Shown one piece after another: positions 33,012 to 41,200 of a stretch of DNA of 48,392 bases. The position numbers were made by a program, and so were the translations under genes. The stretch is from Chthoniobacterales bacterium (GTDB taxonomy: Bacteria; Verrucomicrobiota; Verrucomicrobiia; Chthoniobacterales; UBA10450), in NCBI GenBank assembly GCA_013821455.1, contig JACDGS010000033.1:1-48392 (forward strand). Reading direction: 5' to 3'. The notes beneath the pieces are model-generated. The model saw only the letters and a list, made by a program, of their open reading frames with translations, did no database searches and was not told the origin of the DNA. Within the stretch, counting starts at the first letter, position 1; the number at the start of each line of letters is the position of its first letter.

Positions 33012-33833
33012 TCACGGCGATTCCGCCTCCGCCACGAGCACACAGCGAAACCCATAAATCACATCGCGCTCGCCGCGATCGACCACATTGCGATAAGAAG
33101 TCAGCAATTCCCCCCGACTTTTAGTTCCCCACGAGCCACCCCGGAGCACCCCCCACCGACTCCCCGGTTTGTAGAGATCGGAACACCATTCCCAGACGTT
33201 TCCCCCGAGATCGTAAATGCCTAACGAGTTCGCGGCGAAGCTCCCCACCGGGGCGGTAATCGCAAAACCGTCGCTGCTGCTTCCTTCGATCACGCCGTAG
33301 TTACCTGTCCCGCGCGGCGGCGGCCATGTTTTCCCCCAGGGAAATTGATCGCGGGTTTTGCCGTCGCGCTCTTCGGGCGTAGTCCCTTCCTCGTTAGGCA
33401 ATCCGGCTGCTTCACTCCATTCCTGGTCGGTCGGCAGTCGATAGCTTTGATTTTCATCGAGCAAATTCTCGCGTCGCTCTTTCTCGGTCAGCCACTGACA
33501 AAATGCGTTCGCATCCTCCCAATCCACCTTCACCACCGGATCGTTTTCCGTCTGCGGGAAATCCGGCGGCGCGAAGGCGCGATTCGTTGCGCGGCAAAAA
33601 GCCATCCAATCCTGCACGCGTGTTTCCCACTCGCTGATGTGCCAGTTAGCAACCGGCACGAAACGCATCCCAAGAGAATTTTGCCACACTTTGCCGGGCG
33701 CCGGGCTCAGCCGTTTATCCAGCCGCGCCGCCAGGAAAGTTTGTTCGTTAGGCCGAACCGTCCCGCTGACCTCAGTCTGGTTTGAACCCGGCGACTTGCA
33801 AAGAGTAGCGCACCTCTCCGGGCTTGACCTCAT
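33012..33833 (-). CDS. Formylglycine-generating-enzyme (SUMF1) domain, probably split from the upstream kinase by a frameshift
   Basis: A 273-residue reading frame with a SUMF1/FGE-sulfatase domain: NSLGMRFVPVANWHISEWET, then YRLPTDQEWSEAAGLP and the signature YDLGGNVWEWCSDLY. The catalytic cysteine pair of true FGE is not visible, so it is more likely a binding domain. The frame opens 62 bp inside the kinase gene; its N-terminal residues QTEVSGTVRPNEQTFLAARL look like the last strands of the PEGA domain that stops short in the kinase frame. Skipping one base around 33775 would join the two into one protein of about 740 residues. It could also be translated separately from an internal start. 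Confidence 0.8.
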   Translation of the reverse strand: MRSSPERCATLCKSPGSNQTEVSGTVRPNEQTFLAARLDKRLSPAPGKVWQNSLGMRFVPVANWHISEWETRVQDWMAFCRATNRAFAPPDFPQTENDPVVKVDWEDANAFCQWLTEKERRENLLDENQSYRLPTDQEWSEAAGLPNEEGTTPEERDGKTRDQFPWGKTWPPPRGTGNYGVIEGSSSDGFAITAPVGSFAANSLGIYDLGGNVWEWCSDLYKPGSRWGVLRGGSWGTKSRGELLTSYRNVVDRGERDVIYGFRCVLVAEAESP

Positions 33834-35241
33834 CGAGCAGCAACGGGGTGACCCCGAGTTCGCTCCCGCCTAACGACACCTTCGCTCCGGCCGGCGCGCT
33901 GATGATCTTCACGCTGCCATTAGCGAGGCGAAACGTCTTCAAGGTGACCTCGCCGCGCTTGATCTCGGCCTGATCCTCCAGCTCCCAATCACCCAACCGC
34001 GCCTGCACCTCGTAGGTGCCCGTCGGGAGATCGTGCAGCAACATCGGAGCCTTCCCGCGCCTAACGACTTCGCCGCCGTGGCGAATTTCAAACGCCGCCC
34101 CCGCCGGCACGGAATTGATCTGCACCGAACCTTTGCTCCGAACCAATTTGAAGACCAGCCCAGTCTGCGGCGTCAGCTCGGTCTCGATCGAATCGTAATC
34201 CGGCAGCATGATGCGCAGCGGATATTTCTGATTCGTTAGGCCGGAAAACTTCGCCGGGCTTCGCTCCATCCGATCGCCCAAAATCACCATCGCACCTGGC
34301 GGCTCGGTCCTGATCGTCGTCGTGGCGGGTCCAGGTAATGGCGACTTTCCTCGGACAAAGTGCTGCACAACCAGAGCGCCTAACGAGAAAAGGAGGATGA
34401 CGGCGAGAAGAGGAATCGTTAGGCGAAAGCGCCGCTCCTTTTTCTCTCCACTCTGGATGCGGGCGAGATCGGCGCGTAAATCATCGGCAGTTTCGTAACG
34501 TTGCGCGGGCTGTTGCGCGCAGGCTTTGAGCAAGACGCCGTTCAATTGCAGCAGGCGCTCCTTGTCCGTGGATTCGTCGAGATTGCTGCTCAGCTCCGGG
34601 AAATCGAGCCGGTCTTTCCCCATGCTGATTTCGTAAAGAACTTTGCCGAGGCTGTAGAGATCGGCTTGCGCGGTGCCCGGGCCTTCCGGTGGCACATAAC
34701 CCTCGGTCCCAACGAACGATCGCTGCCCGCTGCTCGCGACCAGGCCGATATCGGCCAGCTTCGGCACTCCCCTAACGAATATGATGTTCGAAGGTTTGAT
34801 GTCGCGATGCGCCAGTCCTTCGCGATGGAGCGCGCCCAGCGCCTCCGCGAGAAGCAAACCGAGTCGCAAACATTCCTCCACTGGAAGAACGTGACCAACT
34901 TCGGCCTTCAAAGTCTTCGGCGCATAGCGCGTGATCTCGATTTCCGCGCCGCTAACCTGATCGTCGGCCAGCTCCATCACGTAATAGAAGAAGCGCCCGG
35001 AAACGCTGCGGCCAACATGAAGAATATCGACGAACCCATCGTGCGCGCGCGAGATCGGCTCGAAGGCCGACATGCCTTCGAACTCGCGATTGAAGGTGCG
35101 CTCGCTCTCGAACGAATCGCGATAAACCACTTTTACCGCGCGCAACGCATTCGTTAGGCTGCGCGCGAGCCAGATTTCGCCGTAGCCGCCGCGCCCGATG
35201 ATGCCGAGCATTTCATGATCGGGGATCGACGGGATACGCAC
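33772..35241 (-). CDS. Transmembrane serine/threonine kinase with PEGA domains
   Basis: A 489-residue Hanks-type kinase. It has the glycine loop GRGGYGEIW (16-24), Lys37, the catalytic HRDIKPSN (145-152), DIG (164-166) in place of DFG, and PPEG in place of APE. A membrane helix is at about 273-296. The extracytoplasmic part has about three PEGA repeats (TIRTEPPGAMVILGDRMER; VQINSVPAGAAFEIRHGGEV; VKIISAPAGAKVSLGGSELG). The frame ends VAGFKPD in the middle of the last PEGA repeat. The start is GTG at 35241. It probably works with the ECF sigma factor encoded 180 bp upstream. Confidence 0.92.
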   Translation of the reverse strand: MRIPSIPDHEMLGIIGRGGYGEIWLARSLTNALRAVKVVYRDSFESERTFNREFEGMSAFEPISRAHDGFVDILHVGRSVSGRFFYYVMELADDQVSGAEIEITRYAPKTLKAEVGHVLPVEECLRLGLLLAEALGALHREGLAHRDIKPSNIIFVRGVPKLADIGLVASSGQRSFVGTEGYVPPEGPGTAQADLYSLGKVLYEISMGKDRLDFPELSSNLDESTDKERLLQLNGVLLKACAQQPAQRYETADDLRADLARIQSGEKKERRFRLTIPLLAVILLFSLGALVVQHFVRGKSPLPGPATTTIRTEPPGAMVILGDRMERSPAKFSGLTNQKYPLRIMLPDYDSIETELTPQTGLVFKLVRSKGSVQINSVPAGAAFEIRHGGEVVRRGKAPMLLHDLPTGTYEVQARLGDWELEDQAEIKRGEVTLKTFRLANGSVKIISAPAGAKVSLGGSELGVTPLLLDEVKPGEVRYSLQVAGFKPD

Positions 35242-35288
35242 GCGGATTGGTATAGCTGCAACCGTGACGACGGTCTACGCCTCCGCTT

Positions 35289-35408
35289 GTCATCCCGAGC
35301 CGCGCAGACGGCGAGGGACCTCGCAAGCGTTTCTCGACAGGGATACGCCTAACGACGTCGAGAATCGCCCGCGGGGTCCCTCTCCGCGCTGCGCCGGATC
35401 GGGATGAC
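35289..35408. repeat. Family A palindromic element between kinase and ECF sigma
   Basis: GTCATCCCGAGCCGCGCAGA to GCGCCGGATCGGGATGAC, with inner arms GAGGGACCTCGCAAGCG / CCGCGGGGTCCCTC. A dispersed motif copy GCCTAACGA is in the loop (35347-35355). Confidence 0.85.
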
Positions 35409-35420
35409 AACTGGATATCG

Positions 35421-36041
35421 TTACCGCGCCTTCTCGACCCTCTCCGCTTCCTTTTTCAACAGCGCCCCCACCCGATGTTTCGCCAGATACACCTGCGCCA
35501 CGCTCACGCGCAATTCCTTCGTGACCTTTTGCACCGGCCATTCCTTCAGCACATAGCAATCGAAAATCTGATACTGCTTCGCGCTCACCTTCTTCTTCAC
35601 CCGCGTCACCGCGGCTTCGCGCAGGTTGCGGCGCCATTCTTCATCCCAAGCCGCGTCGAGATCGAAACCCGCTGGGTCGGCTACTCGTTCGATCGTTAGG
35701 GTATCGCGCTCGTCGCGCCTCGGGCGCGCCCCTTGTTCGCCAACATCTTTTCGTTTTCGAAACTGATCCGCAATCCGCCAGCGCGTGATCTGCAAAAGCC
35801 AGCCCTTGAACGAGCCCAGCGCTGGATCGTACTTCAAGCGGTCGATCTTCTTCGCGACGGTGATGAGCGTTTCCTGCACGACTTCCTGCGCTTCGCTTTC
35901 CGTTAGGCCGGCCTGGCGCGCCGCGCCGTGGATCAGCTTCGCGTAAGAATCGAAGAACTGCTGCCAGCGCTTCCGGTCGCTCCAATCCCCCAACCGCTCG
36001 ACCAGACTCCGCCGGGTAGCGAGGAATTCGCGGCGGGACAT
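35421..36041 (-). CDS. ECF-type RNA polymerase sigma factor
   Basis: A 206-residue sigma-70 family protein. Region 2 is seen as FDSYAKLIHGAARQAGLTESEAQEVVQ and the -10-recognition segment SFKGWLLQITRWRIADQFRKRK. A charged linker follows, then region 4 (VSAKQYQIFDCYVLKEWPVQKVTKELRVSVAQVYLAKHRV) with a helix-turn-helix. This resembles the sigma factors of Planctomycetota/Verrucomicrobiota that are genetically linked to Ser/Thr kinases, where the kinase may replace an anti-sigma factor. No anti-sigma gene is present. It is transcribed toward the kinase gene, with a palindromic element between them. Confidence 0.9.
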   Translation of the reverse strand: MSRREFLATRRSLVERLGDWSDRKRWQQFFDSYAKLIHGAARQAGLTESEAQEVVQETLITVAKKIDRLKYDPALGSFKGWLLQITRWRIADQFRKRKDVGEQGARPRRDERDTLTIERVADPAGFDLDAAWDEEWRRNLREAAVTRVKKKVSAKQYQIFDCYVLKEWPVQKVTKELRVSVAQVYLAKHRVGALLKKEAERVEKAR

Positions 36042-36102
36042 GGCGTTTGGTTTTAGCGCATTTCAGAAGGTCACGCGAAAGCATTCACGCTAGACTGCAT
36101 CG

Positions 36103-38133
36103 ATGTCTGTGGAGAAAGCGAAGGTCGCCCTGGGCATCGCGTTGCTTCTCGCTGTCACTGTCGCCGCTTACTCGAACCATTTTCAAAATGGTTTCCACAT
36201 GGACGACGGCCACGCGATCGTGGACAACGTTGCCCTGCGCGACTTGCGGAATGTTCCGCGATTCTTTCGTGACGCGACGACCTTCAGCGCGCTCCCGAAC
36301 AATCAATCGTATCGCCCGCTTGTCTCGGCGCTGCTCGCGCTCGATTACCGGCTCGCTCATGGACTGCAGCCGTTTTGGTTTCAGCTTTCGAATTTCGCGC
36401 TCTTCAGCGCGCTGATCTTGCTTCTCGCTTTCGTCCTTCGCCGTCTGCTTCTGGAGACCGAGCGTTCGCCCAGTGCGGGCTGGCTCGCGCTCGCGGGCGC
36501 GGGGTGCTATGCGCTGCACCCCGTAAACGCCGACGCCGTTAATTACATCATCGTCTCGTCGGAGATCATGGCCACGCTGGGCGTGGTCGCATCGTTTGCT
36601 CTCTACTTCGCCGCGCCGGGACTGCGCCGATATTTCGTTTACTGCCTGCCTGCCGCGCTTGCCATCATGGCCAAACCGACCGCAGCGATCTTTCCCGTGC
36701 TCTTCGCTCTCTTTCGGATCTTGTTGCCTAACGAAAAGCAAAAATCCGCCGGGCCAGCGCGATTTCTGGAATTACTCCCGCCGTTTCTCATCTGCGGCGC
36801 GGTGCTTTTCTTTGTCCAGCAGATGACGCCGCCGACCTGGGTGGCCGGCGCGGCGAACGCGCACGATTATCTGGTCACACAGCCCTACGTCGCGCTGCTT
36901 TATTTTAAGAACTTCTTCTGGCCGCTCGGCTTATCCGCGGATTACGACCTGAAGCCGTTCGTCACGGCGCACGATTCACGTTTGTGGGCTGGTTTCGCGT
37001 TCGTGCTTGTGCTCGGCGCGGCCGCAGCCTGCGCGGCGCTTTTCAAACGGACGCGGCTGATTGGTTTCGGCCTTCTTTGGTTTGTCGTCGCGCTGCTGCC
37101 CACCTCGCTTTTCCCGTTGGCCGAAGCGATGAACGACTACCGCGCATTTCCGGCCTACATCGGCATCGTGATCGCTCTGGTAGGCGCGGCGAATTTGCTC
37201 GCGGCGCGCCTGCAGGAGCCCGCTCGCGCCGTGAAAATCGCCTGCGCCTCTGCCGTCACGCTCCTCTTCTGCGCCAGCGCCTACGCGACGTTTCAACGGA
37301 ACAAGGTTTGGAAAACGGAAGAATCACTCTGGCACGACGTCGTGTTGAAGGATCCTCGCAACGCGCGCGGCTTGATGACCTACGGAATTACCCTCGTGAA
37401 TGAGGGCGAATTCGCGCGCGCGCTCCCTTCCTTGCGTCGCGCCCAAGAACTGGCGCCGCCCTATTCGGTGCTCGTGACCAACATCGCAATCGCAGAAGAC
37501 GCGACCTCGCAGAGCGCGGCAGCTGAACAACATTTTCAGGAAGCGCTGCGGCTCGCGCCACTCGCCCCGGATAGTTATGTTTACTATGCGCGTTACTTGC
37601 TCGCACATGCGCGCTTCGACGAAGCGCTCGGGCTCCTCCACCGAGCCTTGGAACTGAGCCCGACCGATCCAAGCGCGGGGGCCCTTTTGCAGGAGGCGGA
37701 AACGCGAGCGTCCGCCGCGCAAACTGCGGAGGGCGATCAGCTCCAGCGGAGTCGGCGATTCGGCGAAGCGATCGCCCATTACGAAACAGCGTTGCGAATC
37801 GCACCCCGTTCCACCTCTACTCTCAACAACCTCGCCTGGACTCTCTCGACCTGCCCTGACCCCGCTTTCCGTGATGGCGCAAAAGCTCTCCAACTGGCAC
37901 AAAACGCCGATCAGATCGCGGGCGGTGGCAGCCCGGTAATCGTTCGCACCCTCGCTGCGGCGTATGCGGAAAACGGTCACTTCGACGACGCAGTCCGCAC
38001 CGCTCAGCGCGGCTCGGAACTTGCCCGTGTCGAGGGGAACTTCGTCCTGGCCAGGAACGTCGAGAAAGATCTCGGTTTTTATCAGCGAAACCTTCCTCTC
38101 CATCCGGTAGGAACGAGTCCCGCGCATCCTTAG
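36103..38133 (+). CDS. TMTC-like multi-pass membrane protein with TPR repeats
   Basis: A 676-residue protein. About ten membrane helices lie in the first 400 residues, preceded by FQNGFHMDDGHAIVDN, a DD-containing loop as in TMTC/PMT-type glycosyltransferases. The ALHPVNADAVNYI segment is also typical of this group. The last 270 residues are TPR repeats (NARGLMTYGITLVNEGEFARALPSL; DSYVYYARYLLAHARFDEALGLL; STLNNLAWTLSTCPDPAFRDG). A role in protein O-glycosylation is suggested by the family but not shown. The start ATG is 61 bp from the divergent sigma factor gene. Confidence 0.82.
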   Translation: MSVEKAKVALGIALLLAVTVAAYSNHFQNGFHMDDGHAIVDNVALRDLRNVPRFFRDATTFSALPNNQSYRPLVSALLALDYRLAHGLQPFWFQLSNFALFSALILLLAFVLRRLLLETERSPSAGWLALAGAGCYALHPVNADAVNYIIVSSEIMATLGVVASFALYFAAPGLRRYFVYCLPAALAIMAKPTAAIFPVLFALFRILLPNEKQKSAGPARFLELLPPFLICGAVLFFVQQMTPPTWVAGAANAHDYLVTQPYVALLYFKNFFWPLGLSADYDLKPFVTAHDSRLWAGFAFVLVLGAAAACAALFKRTRLIGFGLLWFVVALLPTSLFPLAEAMNDYRAFPAYIGIVIALVGAANLLAARLQEPARAVKIACASAVTLLFCASAYATFQRNKVWKTEESLWHDVVLKDPRNARGLMTYGITLVNEGEFARALPSLRRAQELAPPYSVLVTNIAIAEDATSQSAAAEQHFQEALRLAPLAPDSYVYYARYLLAHARFDEALGLLHRALELSPTDPSAGALLQEAETRASAAQTAEGDQLQRSRRFGEAIAHYETALRIAPRSTSTLNNLAWTLSTCPDPAFRDGAKALQLAQNADQIAGGGSPVIVRTLAAAYAENGHFDDAVRTAQRGSELARVEGNFVLARNVEKDLGFYQRNLPLHPVGTSPAHP

Positions 38134-38257
38134 CCGATCGCCGCGCAGCGCGGTCCGCCTGCTTCATCTCGGCCGCTCGTTAGGCGAAAAGTTTTTCAAT
38201 TCGTTGAAAGAAACTCGCCTCGGCTCACGTATTTCCCCCAACATCTCAATTCGATTT

Positions 38258-41200
38258 ATGCTCAAACGCTTCCTCGCCGCCCTCTTCGGCAACTTCATCT
38301 GGACCGCGCCGCCCTGGCTCACGCGCACTGTTCACGCCACTCGCCGCCATCGTGCGCGCAGCTTCCTTCTCCTGCTCCTACTCCTGCTCCTGATCTCCGG
38401 TGGCTGGTTCGGCTGGAAATGGTATGAGCGCCAACCGAAACCGGTTCGCATCACCGCCATCGCCGATCCAATTCCGGTCACCAGGCTGGAGAAAGAACTG
38501 AAGCCCGCGCCCCTAACGATCCGCTTCAGCGGCTCAGTCGCGAAGCTCGAACAAGTCGGAAAAGTCGTGAACAGCGGCGTGCACCTCGAGCCATCCGCGG
38601 AGGGAAAATGGTCGTGGACTTCCGATTCCGCGCTCACTTTCAAACCAAAACGCGACTGGCCCGCGGACCAAAAATATCGCGTCACCTTCGAGAAGACTTT
38701 TTTCCCGCATCACATCCACCTCGAGCGCGACAACGTGGAGCTAACCACGCCGTCTTTCACCGGCACGATCAAGGAAATCGAATTTTATCAGGATCCGAAA
38801 ACTCCCGCGATCCGTCAGGTCGTCGCCACGCTGGAATTTTCTCACAGCGTCGATCGCGCCGATCTCGAGAAACATGTCGCCCTCGCCATGATCGGCGGCT
38901 CCGATGTCTTCGCGAGCAAATCCGGCCCGCGTTTCACCGCGACCTACGGGTTGCACGATCGTCTGGCCTACATCCGCAGCATCCCGCTCACGCTGCCCGA
39001 GCACGAAGACTTCATGAAGCTCACGCTCTCCCGCGGCCTAACGACCACACAAGGCGGCGCGCAAACCGTGGACGACAACGAGAAGAAAGTCAGCGTTCCC
39101 GACATCTACAGCTTCTTCAAAATCGAAAGCGCGAGCGGCAGCGTCGTGCGCACCAGCGATGGCGATCCCGAGCAGGTCCTGATCATCGACACCACCGCCG
39201 CCGCGAAGTCGGAGGAAATTCGCAAAGCGCTCCACGTTTATCTCCTCCCGAAACGAGCCGCCGCGGAAACCGAAGAGGCAGCCGATTCGCCTAACGAGTC
39301 CGCGGAGAACAACAACGACTCTGCCGAAAACGACGGCGACACCGAAGAAGAAAAATCGGAGTCCACGCCCACCCCGACTCCGAGCAGTTGGCAAAGCGCG
39401 CGCGAAGTTGACGACGACGTCCTGAAAAATTCCAGGCCGGTCGAGATCACCGTCATCCCATCCGAGCACGAGCAATCGCAGGTCCACGCTTTTAAATTCA
39501 GCGTCCCCGAAGAAGGCAGCCTCTACGTCCGCATCGACAAAGGCGTGAAAGCCGTTGGCGATTTTCCGCTCCAAAACGACTACGACGCCATCGTGGCCGT
39601 GCCGGATCTCCCGCGCGAAATCGCGATCGAAGGCAAAGGCGGCATCCTCGCGCTCAGCGGTGAACGGAAGCTCTCGATTAAATCGCGCGGCCTCGGCCAG
39701 ATCGAATACGAGATCGCCCGTGTCGCCTCGAACCAGATCAACCACCTCGTCACCCAGACCAACGGGGGATTCGAGAACCCGGAATTCGTCGGCGAATTCG
39801 ACGAGGAAAACATCTCGCGCATCGCGGTCGAGCATCAGCCGATCAATCTCACGAATAAATTCCAGGCGAACTTTTCCGCCTTCGATTTCTCCAGTCATCT
39901 GCAATTGCCTAACGACGGCGGCACCGAGCGCGGACTCTTCTTCGTTAGCGCGCGCGAATGGGATCCGGTGAAGAAAAAAGCGGTTCCAAATCCGAGCGAT
40001 CGCCGCTTTATCCTCGTCACCGATCTCGGCATTCTGGTAAAGAAAAACGCCGACAAGAGCAGCGACGTTTTCGTCATGTCGCTCAAAACCGGCGCGCCGT
40101 TAGGCAACGTCGCGGTGCAGATCCTGGGCAAGAATGGCGTCGCCCTAACGAGCGGCACCACCAGCCCCGATGGCCGGGTCAACTTCCTGTCGTTAGGCGA
40201 TCCTGAGCGCGAGAAACGCCCGGTCGCCTTCGTGGCGCGTCTCGGCAACGACGTTTCCTTCATGCCCTACGCGCGGAGCGATCGCGCGCTCGATTTCTCA
40301 CGCTTCGACATCGACGGCGTCGAAAACATTTCGCCCGACCAACTCGAAGCCTTCGTCTTTACCGAGCGCGGCGTCTATCGACCGGGCGATGAAGTGCACA
40401 TCGGCTGCATCGTGAAGCAGCGCTCGTGGCAGGGCAAACTCGAAGGCATGCCGGTGGAAGTGGAAGTCTTCGACGCGCGTGACGCGCGCGCCCAAGTGCG
40501 CCAGTTGCGTCTGCCCGCGAAAGGATTCGCCGAGCTGAATTTTCAAACGGCTAACGAATCGCCGACCGGCGCCTACCGCGTCGAAGTCTATCTCGTGCGC
40601 AACGGCAAACGCGACGCGCTCCTCGGCAACGGCGAGTTCCACGTCGAAGAATTCCTCCCCGATCGGATGAAGATCGAGTCGCATCTTTCCAAGGAGCCAG
40701 CGCACGGCTGGATCGATCCGAAAGACGTGCAGGCCTTTGTCACCTTGCGCAATCTCTACGGCACACCCGCGAGCGCGCGCCGCGTTGCGAGCAAGCTCGA
40801 GCTTTCGCCGGCTAATTTTTCCTTCAGCGAATTCAAGGATTACAGCTTTCACGATCCGCTGCGCGACGACCAAAAAGAGCACACCACGCAGACGGTCGAT
40901 CTCGGCGACCTAACGACTAACGATGAGGGAAAGGTTACCGTCCCGCTCAATCTTGAGCGCTTCGCCGACGCGACCTACGAGATGAACTTCTCCACCGAAG
41001 GCTTCGAAGCCGACGGCGGCCGCAGTGTTCACGCTTACAATTCGCTCCTCGTCTCCGCGCTGCCGCGCGTCATCGGTTACAAGCCCGATGCGCCCCTCGA
41101 TTACCTCCAAAAAAACAGCGCGCACACGATCGACTTTATCGCGGTCGATCGCGGCCTGAACAAAGTCGCGACCGAAAATCTGAAGTTCGATCTCATTGAA

